A stretch of DNA of 64,000 bases from Methylomonas sp. AM2-LC (lineage in GTDB: Bacteria; Pseudomonadota; Gammaproteobacteria; Methylococcales; Methylomonadaceae): assembly GCF_039904985.1 (NCBI RefSeq), contig NZ_CP157005.1, forward strand, positions 2,418,001 through 2,482,000, written 5' to 3'. Positions 52,217 to 60,732 of this stretch are shown here, piece by piece. Each line of letters starts with the position of its first letter. Within the stretch, counting starts at the first letter, position 1. The translations under genes and the position numbers were made by a program. The notes under the pieces are model-generated. The model was not told the DNA's origin and made no database searches. It saw nothing but the letters and a program-made list of their open reading frames with translations.

Positions 52217-52438
52217 CTATTTCCAGCCGCCGTCACATTCATCCCAATAACGGCCTGTTGATTCTTCTTGGAGTGACAGGTCGATTATTTCGCAATTGCG
52301 AAAATCAGCTATTTGATAAATCTCATCCAGAATTTCGTCGATTTGTTCTTTCAGATCAGCATCGTCGGCAAACTGCATCATAATCCGAGTTTCGGTATCA
52401 TTCAGCTTCTGCCCTTTGTAATTGGGGTTGTGTCGCAA
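52217..52438 (-). CDS. Small acidic hypothetical protein, probably truncated at its N-terminus
   Basis: 73 residues in an open frame, with a helical acidic region (ADDADLKEQIDEILDEIYQI) and a Trp/Glu-rich tail. The only start is a TTG inside the IS6 fragment boundary (52431-52438), so the true N-terminus was probably replaced by the IS fragment. No family recognised. Confidence 0.35.
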   Translation of the reverse strand: MRHNPNYKGQKLNDTETRIMMQFADDADLKEQIDEILDEIYQIADFRNCEIIDLSLQEESTGRYWDECDGGWK

Positions 52439-52750
52439 ATTTTTCAGGAACCAAAAACCAACTTTCCGCCGGACAGAGTTATCCTGCTAACGACATAAAT
52501 TGCTGGTAAGCCGGAATTCCGATTTGCGACAACTGGCCCTTCCGGATCATATGCGCCGTTTCAATGCCGGCTAAGGTCGCTTGGGCAGAATGAAATGCCT
52601 TGAACCCCAGCATCGGATTGGTCAGCTTTTTGATGAACCGATGATCCTGTTCCACTCGATTATTCAGATATTTGACCTGCATGCTCTCGATGAGGTAGAT
52701 CCAACCGACCAGGAATAACAAGATGTTCATGTTCAGCAAACCGGCTTCGT
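52431..52750 (-). mobile_element. IS6-family fragment
   Basis: GTCGCAAATTTTTCAGGAAC onward matches the left end of the intact element (50593-50911) with few changes. It carries the last 86 codons of the transposase in frame (VKYLNNRVEQDHRFIKKLTN) and ends after CGGCTTCGT, where the intact copy continues with TTGAACCG. The break suggests deletion or insertion of another element at 52750. Confidence 0.8.
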
Positions 52751-52818
52751 GTCAGAATTCATGATTCGTGACAAAAAATTCACATTCGTGTCATGCGATT
52801 TCATAATTAATGACATTA
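52751..52818. repeat. Multiple short repeats resembling an IS21-type end
   Basis: ATTCGTGACA, ATTCGTGTCA and ATTAATGACA occur in a row in 68 nt starting at the truncated IS6 fragment. Repeated transposase-binding motifs of this kind are found at the ends of IS21-family elements. No transposase gene is present, so this would be only an end remnant. Confidence 0.35.
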
Positions 52819-52885
52819 GTCATCCCAAGGTCAGCAAGTTACACTGTGAGACCATGGAAGCAATACGATAGCTTGCGGTGGTTAA

Positions 52886-53598
52886 ATAATCCCTGGAAGT
52901 GGAAATGCGCTAGTCGGGTGTACTTGGAATCCTGCAAAGCATCCCGAAAGCTCGTCGAGTCATCTGAGATCAAAGCGACAGGAACGTCCAGGGCTGCCGC
53001 AGGCATTAAACGTGACAGTTTAGGTTCGATTTCTAACCAAGGATGAGCGGAAACAAGTTCCGTAGGACGAATCCAGGCATAGTAGGTATTATGTCGGAGT
53101 CATTTTTGCCGGTTATTGGGGATAGGATGCCCCAAAATAAGCTTTCGCAAAAACAGTGACTCCCCTATTGTGTCGCATCTGATAATTTATTAAATGGCTA
53201 ATCGATTGACCGATCAGGCAGATGTTTATTGACTGGTACCGACCCACAAGCGACATTCGTTTGAATATATAAATGACTGCTTATTGGTTGATTGCTGAGA
53301 TTCTGTAGGATGGCTAGAGCGACAGCTAAACTCATCAGGAAAGCTATTAATAACAAAGCTATGTTAATATTTAATTGGCTATCAATAATGATAGTGTATA
53401 GCTATATTCATTTATGGGTTTCGGCTATCGCCTCTACCCATCTACGGGCAGAATCACCAACGCTACACTGAAGAAGTTGCCGCCGGTTTGCATGAAAAGA
53501 AAGTCGCAAAAACTTCTGGCTTGGCAGGCAAACGAAAACCAAAGCGATCGAAAAAAGCGGTCAAATGGAATTATTTTAATGATTATGAGTATTTCACT
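52886..53598. other. Non-coding stretch with degenerate and inverted repeats
   Basis: 52886-53026 is a diverged relative (about 60% by eye) of 56167-56310, including ATCCCTGGAAG and CCTGCAAAGCATCCCGAAAG. 53102-53154 is a reverse copy of the 66-bp island repeat. GACCCACAAGCGAC is at 53241-53254. No convincing gene: the short basic frame before the NTPase (53488-53598) may be part of its N-terminus or a relic. Confidence 0.5.
53102..53154 (-). repeat. 66-bp island repeat, diverged reverse copy
   Basis: The reverse complement begins GTTTTTGCGAAAGCTTATTT and continues with GGGGCATCC...CCCC, matching the core and stem of 50531-50586. It is on the opposite strand relative to copies 1 and 3, just upstream of the KAP NTPase gene. 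Confidence 0.7.
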
Positions 53599-55740
53599 AT
53601 GACAGCTCTATCTGCTGACCGCCCAAGCATAGACCCTGAAAATGATCTGTTCGGTCATGCTCCATTCGCTAAAAACCTTGCGCTAAGTATCAGTCGTTAT
53701 CCAAGTAACGATGGTTTGGTACTTGCGCTTTATGGTCCATGGGGTTCAGGGAAATCGACTGTATTAAATTACATACAACATTATCTTGATCAACAAGATG
53801 AAGACAAAAGGCCTGTTGTTGTCACTTTTAATCCTTGGTGGTTTTCAGGCCAAGAAAACTTGGCTCGAGCATTTCTTGGGCAAATGCAGGCGATTCTGCC
53901 AAATAAAAGTGAGAAGTTTAAGAAACTTGGCGATCTTTTTAGTAATTTTTCCGAAAGTATTGGCGGCCTCATTGATCTGACTGGCACTACATTGGGAGCA
54001 GGCAGTTTGCTTGGCAAAATGTTTGCCAATATAAAGCGGAAAAACAAAGACGTCCCCGCCCTTAAGGCTGAAATTAACCAAATTCTATTAAAAGCTAATC
54101 AGCGCATACTAATTATTATTGATGATATTGATCGATTGACTCCAGAGGAAACTCGGCAACTGTTTACAGTAATAAAAGCTTTGGCGGATTTCCAAAATGT
54201 CGTTTATTTAATGGCCTTGGATCGAGAAGTTGCAGTTAAAGCAATCGAAGATCAAACCGGTATGCCAGGTGAACGTTATCTTGAAAAAATCATTCAAGTT
54301 CCTTTTGAAATACCTCCGGTGGATCGTACTGCTTTAATTGCGGCATTTACCAAGCAACTTGATAATGTAATTATTGGTACTCCTGATGGTTTGTTTGAAC
54401 AAGCCTATTGGATAAATGTGCTTAACGATGGTATCGCTCCTTTTATTCAAGTACCTAGAGATATAGTGCGATTTATAAATACCATGGCAGTCACTTATCC
54501 CGCTGTAGTCGATGAAGTAAATCCGGTAGATTTTATTGCTATAGAAGCTTTACGGGTTTTTTTGCCAAGATTATATGACGTTATTCGATCTAATCCAGAT
54601 CATTTTGCGGGCCATAAACCAGATAGACAATATGGCGGGAGTAGAGACAATACTACGCAGGAATTTCATGCGGCTTGGCAAAAAAATGTTCCTGAAAATT
54701 TGCAAGCCAGCACCAAGGCATTAATTAAGAGGATATTTCCAAAAACGGATGATATGAGTTATGGTGGAGAATGGATAGCAGTATGGCGTAAAAGTCAGCG
54801 TATTTGTGTTCCAGACTTATTCCCAATTTACTTCCGATTATCTATCGCCGATGGAGATATAAAAAGAAGCGAAATATTGGATATTCTAAATTCAGTTATA
54901 ACGCCAAACTTATTTGGTGAAAAATTATGTGCTGCTAGTCTAATAATGCGGCCTGATGGACTATCAAAGGCCCGTGCAATACTTGAACGCTTGATGGATT
55001 ATGTAGAACAAGATATTCTCGCTGAATATATTCCCATAATTATTAATGAACTTTTAAATATTGGTGACAAGTTAAGTTTGCCAAGTGATAACACCGGTGG
55101 ATTTGATTTAAGTAATGAACAAAGGATTGGAAGAATCGTTTACCACCTGCTCAAGCGAGTGGAAATAACTCAGCGTTCAGAATATTTAAAAATTGGCTTT
55201 GATCAAGGCCAAGCAATAGGTACTCAAAGCTATCTGCTGGGAGTTTTTTGGGATGAGATAACTATGCAACTTGAAAGTAACAGAGCAATGTTGCTGGACT
55301 CAAATATTGTCGACGAACTTAAAACCATTTGGGTCGAAAAAATACGAAAGACCGATTCGGGTGAATTATTGAGTAACTCACAGTTTTCAAGAATATTGCT
55401 TTTATGGCAAAAGATTGGTTCTGCTGAGGAGGAGGTAAATGCCTGGTGTACGAATGTCGTTATCTCTGACGAGAAACTACTCATATTCCTATCGCATTTT
55501 TTAACTCAGTCAAGAGGGCAAACTTTTGGTGATTCGGCTGTAAATGTCCAGCCTAGACTAAATCCGAAATGGATAGAGGAATATCTTGAAATTGATGTAG
55601 TAGCGGAAAAACTGCAGAAACTTGAATCTGAGGGACAGGTTCCTGAATCAGCTACTGTTGTAGTTTCGCAGTTTCTTAAAGAATTTAAAATGCTTAAGAA
55701 CGGCAAGAATCCAGATGGCATGTGGGCTTTTGATGATTGA
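53599..55740 (+). CDS. KAP family P-loop NTPase
   Basis: 713 residues from ATG 53599. The KAP NTPase domain is at the N-terminus: LALYGPWGSGKST (Walker A, about 44-54), VVVTFNPWWFSGQENLARAF, the KAP insertion region, then ILIIIDDIDRL (Walker B) and YLMALDREVAVKAIEDQTG. The C-terminal 400 residues are helical and unknown. Many KAP NTPases have membrane segments; here only a weak hydrophobic segment (GTTLGAGSLLG) lies in the insertion. KAP proteins occur in phage-defence systems. The frame is open upstream to 53488, with a Lys/Arg-rich extension. It lies between two island repeats without an obvious partner. Confidence 0.88.
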   Translation: MTALSADRPSIDPENDLFGHAPFAKNLALSISRYPSNDGLVLALYGPWGSGKSTVLNYIQHYLDQQDEDKRPVVVTFNPWWFSGQENLARAFLGQMQAILPNKSEKFKKLGDLFSNFSESIGGLIDLTGTTLGAGSLLGKMFANIKRKNKDVPALKAEINQILLKANQRILIIIDDIDRLTPEETRQLFTVIKALADFQNVVYLMALDREVAVKAIEDQTGMPGERYLEKIIQVPFEIPPVDRTALIAAFTKQLDNVIIGTPDGLFEQAYWINVLNDGIAPFIQVPRDIVRFINTMAVTYPAVVDEVNPVDFIAIEALRVFLPRLYDVIRSNPDHFAGHKPDRQYGGSRDNTTQEFHAAWQKNVPENLQASTKALIKRIFPKTDDMSYGGEWIAVWRKSQRICVPDLFPIYFRLSIADGDIKRSEILDILNSVITPNLFGEKLCAASLIMRPDGLSKARAILERLMDYVEQDILAEYIPIIINELLNIGDKLSLPSDNTGGFDLSNEQRIGRIVYHLLKRVEITQRSEYLKIGFDQGQAIGTQSYLLGVFWDEITMQLESNRAMLLDSNIVDELKTIWVEKIRKTDSGELLSNSQFSRILLLWQKIGSAEEEVNAWCTNVVISDEKLLIFLSHFLTQSRGQTFGDSAVNVQPRLNPKWIEEYLEIDVVAEKLQKLESEGQVPESATVVVSQFLKEFKMLKNGKNPDGMWAFDD

Positions 55741-55874
55741 ATGTTGATTTATCAGGCGTGAAAACTTGTGCCAAAAATCTTAATTTCTGGCACAGATAGC
55801 AGTATATTGAACGTCAGCTATCAAGCTTCACCTGTCATTGGTCTGGAATACCTGGCCGTACGTAGATGGCCGAT

Positions 55875-55940
55875 CAAGCGAGTCGCTATTTTTGCGAAAG
55901 CTTGTTTAGGGGCATCCCAGCCCCAACAAGCGGCAAAAAC
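55875..55940 (+). repeat. 66-bp island repeat, copy 3 (identical to copy 1)
   Basis: Identical over 66 nt to 50521-50586 and in direct orientation. The two copies enclose 5.3 kb with the IS6 element, the RelE/XRE pair and the KAP NTPase. It continues on the right with ACTACGCGACC, whereas copy 1 continues with the IS. Confidence 0.85.
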
Positions 55941-56049
55941 TACGCGACCATTTAATGCCTCCGGCGGCCCCGATTCGCCCTCGTCGCCTGCTCTTGCGCC
56001 TAAACGGCTTAAGAGCTAGGCTCCAAATGGCTTGACGGCGTTTCGCGAT

Positions 56050-56223
56050 GCCTTGCAGGTTTTCTTCGCTTCGCTGCGATAACCCGCCCGGCGCTACGCC
56101 TATCGGGGACTAAAAATCTTCACTCGCTGTTTGGACAGGAAACTACGCGATAGCGAGTGTCGTCCAAATAGTCCCTGGAAGCGCACAGGTGCCGGGCGGG
56201 TTTTCATGGAAAACCTGCAAGGC
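56050..56223. repeat. Large imperfect inverted repeat
   Basis: The arm 56050-56112 (GCCTTGCAGGTTTTC ... CCCGCCCGGCG ... GGGGACTA) pairs with 56169-56223 (TAGTCCC ... GCCGGGCGGG ... AAAACCTGCAAGGC). The space between also pairs partly (CACTCGCTGTTTGGAC and GAGTGTCGTCCAAA). The whole gap 55741-56444 (704 nt) holds no plausible gene. It can extrude a cruciform or make a long structured RNA. Confidence 0.65.
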
Positions 56224-56444
56224 CTCCCGATAGCGCGTAGAGTCATACGAGAGCAAGAAGTCCTACCTTCGAGCGACGTGGACGGTCAGGGCGTCGAAGA
56301 CATTAAGCCGTGCCGGTGTAGACCGATTTTAGGCCAAGGACGGACTAAAATCTTTACGGTTGAATCCGGCACTCGCTTTTCGCTTGCGCTCCGTTTCCAC
56401 GATTTTCAGCGTTTGAGCCTACAAATGACCATGATCGTACAAGT

Positions 56445-56747
56445 TTACACCGGTTCCAACTCTATTTTTACCTTTTTACCAAGCGCGGCGGCTGCGCTCA
56501 CTAAGGTGGTCAAGGTTAAACTGGTATCTTCTTCATCCAACAATCGATTAAGTGAAGCTCTGCTGGTATGCATTTTTTTTGCCATCGCAGTCTTACTGAG
56601 TTTAAGCGTAGACATGCCTTCTGATATTTGCCAGGCAATGACACGCTTGGTCGCTACCGCTGTGACTTCGTCAAGAATAGCTTCCTCGCTTAGGAAATCA
56701 TCGAAGTCACTGCCAATATGGGGATTCTCTTCGTGTTGACTGTTCAT
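56445..56747 (-). CDS. XRE-family antitoxin (HigA-like)
   Basis: 100 residues. The HTH part (about 45-98) has TLKLSKTAMAKKMHTSRASL and LLDEEDTSLTLTTLVSAAAA. The N-terminal acidic arm probably binds the toxin. It follows the HigB-like toxin with a 4-nt overlap (56744-56747) and shares its operator at 57098. Confidence 0.85.
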   Translation of the reverse strand: MNSQHEENPHIGSDFDDFLSEEAILDEVTAVATKRVIAWQISEGMSTLKLSKTAMAKKMHTSRASLNRLLDEEDTSLTLTTLVSAAAALGKKVKIELEPV

Positions 56748-57088
56748 TGCTTACCTCGTAATGCTTTCAATCTTTGTTTGGCCAAATCGATTTCTGGCTT
56801 CGGTGTTTTTTGACTCTTCTTGACAAATCCATGCAGCAAAATCATCGTATGCTTGTCAATTACAAACAGAATGCGGGCGATTCGGTTATCAAGTTTAACT
56901 CTAACTTCCCATATGTCGCCTTCGAGATGATCGACTAAAGGCATACCAAGAGGCCAACCGAATTGAACTGTTTTAATATCTTCGCCAATCGTTTTTCTGT
57001 CTTGGGCAGATAATCCTTTCAACCATTCTCTAACGGGCTCGCTACCTGCTTCAGTTGCAAAAAATTTAACAGAAAGTATTGGATTCAT
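56744..57088 (-). CDS. higB: HigB/Gp49-like RelE-superfamily toxin
   Basis: 114 residues. SVKFFATEAGSEPVREWLKG, then MPLVDHLEGDIWEVRVKLDN and ARILFVIDKHTMILLHGFVK with the end KTPKPEIDLAKQRLKAL match the Gp49/HigB family, which cuts mRNA in the ribosome. It is first in a toxin-antitoxin operon on the minus strand. The 16-bp palindrome just upstream of the start is the likely repression site. Confidence 0.88.
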   Translation of the reverse strand: MNPILSVKFFATEAGSEPVREWLKGLSAQDRKTIGEDIKTVQFGWPLGMPLVDHLEGDIWEVRVKLDNRIARILFVIDKHTMILLHGFVKKSQKTPKPEIDLAKQRLKALRGKQ

Positions 57089-57097
57089 TTATACAGC

Positions 57098-57113
57098 GTA
57101 TCAAAAATGATAC
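57098..57113. promoter_or_regulatory. Operator of the HigBA-like pair
   Basis: GTATCAAAAATGATAC is a perfect palindrome (6-4-6), extended by ACAG on one side and CTGT on the other (57093-57118). It is 10 nt from the toxin start, as expected for autorepression by the antitoxin or the complex. Confidence 0.7.
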
Positions 57114-57258
57114 ACTGTGACAAGAACTCTTTGACCTAAAAAAAGATCATTATATCGTACGCAGGCAGCAACTTTATTTTACACTTCCACATGGTTTGCG
57201 CCCGACCCAGTCCATAGCATGACAATAAAGTTCCTTAAACAACAGTTTGGAGTTTGTC

Positions 57259-57882
57259 ATGAACCAAAAAAATCAATGCAATCAACACGCACCCTGGAAC
57301 AAAGGCAAGTTGATTGGTCAGAAATTGCCACTAAAATTGAAGGAAATCTGGGCCATTCGCATACGTTTGCAAATGTCCCAAAATATCCGTGAACAGGCTC
57401 TCTTTAATCTTGCTATTGATAGCAAGCTACGGGGATGTGATTTGGTCAAACTTAAAGTTTGCGATGTTGCGCAAGGTGGTCGAGTGTCATCACGCGCAAT
57501 GATAATGCAACAGAAAACGCATAGACCGGTTCAATTTGAGATAACTGAGCAAACCAGAGATTCGTTAGCAAATTGGATTAACCATGCTCAATTGAAGGCC
57601 GATGAGTTTCTTTTTCCAAGTCGAATTCACGATTCGCCACACCTCTCTACGCGGCAATATGCTCGAATTGTTGAACACTGGGTAATGTCAATTGGTCTTG
57701 ATCCGGCAGCATATGGAACTCACACAATGCGCAGGACTAAAGCGACATTGATTTATCGCCGGACAAAAAACTTGCGAGCCGTTCAACTATTACTTGGTCA
57801 TACCAAGCTTGAGAGCACTGTGAGATATCTCGGAATAGAGGTCGATGATGCGTTAGAAATTTCGGAACAGACAGAAATTTAA
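57259..57882 (+). CDS. Short tyrosine recombinase (site-specific integrase)
   Basis: About 207 residues. The catalytic domain has IDSKLRGCDLVKLKV (Arg I), HTMRRTKATLIY (His-x-x-Arg), LLGHTKLESTVRYL (His and the Tyr nucleophile). The N-terminal SAM-like DNA-binding domain of full-length integrases is missing; this short family is common in gammaproteobacterial accessory regions and is often single. ATG 57259 follows GGAGTTTGTC. It lies between the toxin-antitoxin pair and McrBC, and could be the enzyme that moves the island. Confidence 0.9.
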   Translation: MNQKNQCNQHAPWNKGKLIGQKLPLKLKEIWAIRIRLQMSQNIREQALFNLAIDSKLRGCDLVKLKVCDVAQGGRVSSRAMIMQQKTHRPVQFEITEQTRDSLANWINHAQLKADEFLFPSRIHDSPHLSTRQYARIVEHWVMSIGLDPAAYGTHTMRRTKATLIYRRTKNLRAVQLLLGHTKLESTVRYLGIEVDDALEISEQTEI

Positions 57883-57896
57883 TGTTTTAATTCATG

Positions 57897-57925
57897 GCGG
57901 CGGTTACAATCTATGTAACCGCCGC
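57897..57925. terminator. Strong hairpin after the recombinase gene
   Basis: GCGGCGGTTACA (57897-57908) and TGTAACCGCCGC (57914-57925) form a 12-bp perfect stem with a 5-nt loop. There is no T-tract; the same hairpin could be a recombination site. GACCCACAAGCGAC follows at 57947. Confidence 0.55.
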
Positions 57926-58098
57926 GCTTGCGAACGGGCAAAGATCGACCCACAAGCGACTGTCAAAGCGTCACAGTCAATGTCGGCTGCTATTCAATGA
58001 GCCGTCATTCAGAAGAATATGGCTTTAAAGTTTAAAATGAATCATTTGTTCTTTTAATGCCCATTTCACTAAACCAAATTTGATTATCGGATGATTTT

Positions 58099-60732
58099 AT
58101 GAGCCGCTATTGTGCCGAACATGACTCAGGCCCTATTCTAGAGGCAGCTGAAATCTGGAAAGAAAGATGCCTGGTAAAACAGTTGTCGGTATTTACAGAA
58201 AGCCCAGTTTGGACAACTGAGCACATTGCCGAATTGGAACAATATTTTTCTAACAACCTGGATGAAGGAGAAGGCAATTTTTTTGAAAAAATGGAGAACC
58301 AGATACAAGAGACTAGCCCGAGCGCAAAACAACTAGCTGCAGAGATGTTATGGATCATATTTCTCTGTCCAAGCAATATCGGCCCAGAAAAGAAACGTGA
58401 GGGGGTTCAGCGTATTTGGAATTGGTCAGATTCAGTCATTCCAGACCACCATCCATTGTTATCTGATGCCACGTTTAGAGGTATTGGTAGCGCCGGTACC
58501 AGCTTCAATATCAATCGCTGGCGTGAGCTCATCTTCTTTATCAATGTCATGAAGGCATTTTTAGCATTGCCTCAAGATAAAAGGTACTCCTTGTTAAAGC
58601 ATGCCGATGATTTTGGCGTTTGGATAGCTTCTATTCCAGAAGCCGAAAAACGGCAATTACGCCATATGCTTCTGTTTTTATTGTTTCCTGACTCGTTTGA
58701 GCGAATCTTTGGTGGTAGTGACCGAGAGGCAATCGTTGTAGCATTTAGCGGATTGCCGAAGAACACAGCACATAAACTCAGTGCGTACGTACTTGATCAA
58801 AAACTTTCCGAAATTCGTCAGCAGCAAGTGGCGGAATATCGCACTGAAGAACTAGATTTTTATCACACACCACTGATTGAACAGTGGAAAGAATCTGAAC
58901 AAAAAAGCTATTTGTTCAGTTGGAATCCAGAAAAATTGACCTGGGACAGTTTTGCCGCGGACCGTTTCAAAACTCAATCTGGTGAGTCAGTCATTATGAG
59001 TTGGCGTTGTGCTAATACTCAGATCAAATTGGGAGATAGAGCTTATTTATTACGCACGGGTATCGAGCCAAAAGGTATCATCGCCGCCGGCAATATCGTC
59101 AAAGAGCCTTACCAGGATCTTCATTTCGACGAAGCTAAAGCAGCCAAGGGCGAGGAAGTTTTTTATGTAGATATCGAATTCACCCAAATCGTCGATCCGA
59201 CAATTGATCCCTTCATCGCTCTAAATGAATTGAATCAAATTACGTTGGACAATCAACAATGGAATCCACAATCTTCCGGCATTGAAATTAAGAAACGATC
59301 TGCCGGTAAAGTGGAGCAGTTATGGCAAGACATTCGACATAAAGCGGTTGAGAGATTACCTGTAGAGCCTACGAAAACCAGCAAACCGATCAACTTAATT
59401 TTGTACGGTCCGCCAGGGACTGGCAAGACCTATACGCTTAATACCGAATACGTCAAAAAGTACCAACAGAAGCCAGAAGCGATTTCAGACGATGAATGGA
59501 TGGAATCGATCATTGGCGAGTTAAGTTGGTGGGAAGTCGTGTTTGCTGCGTTGTATGAGATAGGCGGCAACAAAGCTAAGGTCAATGCAATCGCCACGCA
59601 TCCTTATGTACTTGCTAAAGCGAAAATATTAGGTCGAAGTAAGTACATTAGTAATCAGATATGGGCTAGTTTGCAGTCGCATACCAGTGAGAACTCGGTT
59701 ACCGTCCAATACGCAAAGCGCACTGCACCCTTTGTTTTCGATAAGACAGAGGATGCACAATGGACTTTAGTTGGTGAGTGGCAGGAGGAAGGTGCAGAAA
59801 TCATCCAGGCGGTTGAAAGAATCAAAAAAGGGGCTGGAGCGGCAGATAAACCCATCAATCGCTATGAATTTATCACCTTTCATCAAGCGTTTGCTTATGA
59901 GGATTTTGTCGAAGGCATTCGTCCACAAGAAACTGATCAGGGCAGTGGAGATATTATTTATAAGGTTCAGCCAGGCGTATTTCGTCGCATCTGTGAGTTA
60001 GCGAAAAATGATCCAGAGCATCGTTATGCGATTTTCATCGATGAAATCAATCGAGGTAATATCGCCAAAATATTAGGCGAATTAATTACACTGATAGAAG
60101 TGGACAAACGAGCGGAATACTCGAGGGATGGCGTCTTACAGTCCGGCATGGAGTTGACTTTGCCTTACTCTGGCGACAAATTCGGTGTGCCCAAGAATTT
60201 GGATATCATTGCAACGATGAATACCGCCGACCGTTCCATTGCGTTACTGGATACTGCACTGCGACGGCGTTTTACTTTTAGAGAGTTGATGCCTCAGTCT
60301 GGCGTGATTTCCGGTACGAACAGCGATGGAAGCATTCCGGATGGGCAAGGCGGTGCGATCAACCTGCGGGCATTGTTAGACACGATGAATAAGCGAATCC
60401 GCTTTTTGCTACATCGGGACCAAACTATTGGCCATGCTTATTTTACTTCGGTCAGGGACTTCAACACACTGAAACAGGTGTTCTTGAATCAAATTATTCC
60501 GCTATTGCAGGAATACTTTTACGAAGACTGGCACAGGATTCAACTCGTTTTACGCGATGTCGGCCCCAATCGCAGTCCGGTTGAACCTCAAATCATCGGA
60601 CATAAAACGGTTAATGATACCGATGTATTAGGCTTTGACCACGACGATTACGAAGATAGCATTGAATACTGGGTCGTCGATGAAGATGAACTCGTACCCG
60701 ATGCGATCCGCAAAATCTACGAACTGAGCTAA
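58099..60732 (+). CDS. mcrB: McrB-like AAA+ GTPase with EVE domain (type IV restriction)
   Basis: 877 residues. N-terminal helical region of unknown family (1-260); an EVE-like (PUA-fold) domain at about 270-400 with SYLFSWNPEKLTWDSFAADR and IIAAGNIVKEPY, which reads modified bases; then the McrB AAA+ domain with ILYGPPGTGKTYTL (Walker A, about 436), FIDEINRGNIAKILGE (Walker B) and MNTADRSIALLDTALRRRF (McrB sensor). The GTP-driven motor moves DNA to the McrC nuclease. It overlaps mcrC by 1 nt. This is the EVE-McrBC form, which targets phage DNA with modified cytosines. Confidence 0.92.
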   Translation: MSRYCAEHDSGPILEAAEIWKERCLVKQLSVFTESPVWTTEHIAELEQYFSNNLDEGEGNFFEKMENQIQETSPSAKQLAAEMLWIIFLCPSNIGPEKKREGVQRIWNWSDSVIPDHHPLLSDATFRGIGSAGTSFNINRWRELIFFINVMKAFLALPQDKRYSLLKHADDFGVWIASIPEAEKRQLRHMLLFLLFPDSFERIFGGSDREAIVVAFSGLPKNTAHKLSAYVLDQKLSEIRQQQVAEYRTEELDFYHTPLIEQWKESEQKSYLFSWNPEKLTWDSFAADRFKTQSGESVIMSWRCANTQIKLGDRAYLLRTGIEPKGIIAAGNIVKEPYQDLHFDEAKAAKGEEVFYVDIEFTQIVDPTIDPFIALNELNQITLDNQQWNPQSSGIEIKKRSAGKVEQLWQDIRHKAVERLPVEPTKTSKPINLILYGPPGTGKTYTLNTEYVKKYQQKPEAISDDEWMESIIGELSWWEVVFAALYEIGGNKAKVNAIATHPYVLAKAKILGRSKYISNQIWASLQSHTSENSVTVQYAKRTAPFVFDKTEDAQWTLVGEWQEEGAEIIQAVERIKKGAGAADKPINRYEFITFHQAFAYEDFVEGIRPQETDQGSGDIIYKVQPGVFRRICELAKNDPEHRYAIFIDEINRGNIAKILGELITLIEVDKRAEYSRDGVLQSGMELTLPYSGDKFGVPKNLDIIATMNTADRSIALLDTALRRRFTFRELMPQSGVISGTNSDGSIPDGQGGAINLRALLDTMNKRIRFLLHRDQTIGHAYFTSVRDFNTLKQVFLNQIIPLLQEYFYEDWHRIQLVLRDVGPNRSPVEPQIIGHKTVNDTDVLGFDHDDYEDSIEYWVVDEDELVPDAIRKIYELS

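Noticed and set aside
56131..56739. 202-codon plus-strand frame
   Set aside because: It runs through the large inverted repeat and antisense to the HigA-like gene, with no RBS or domain.
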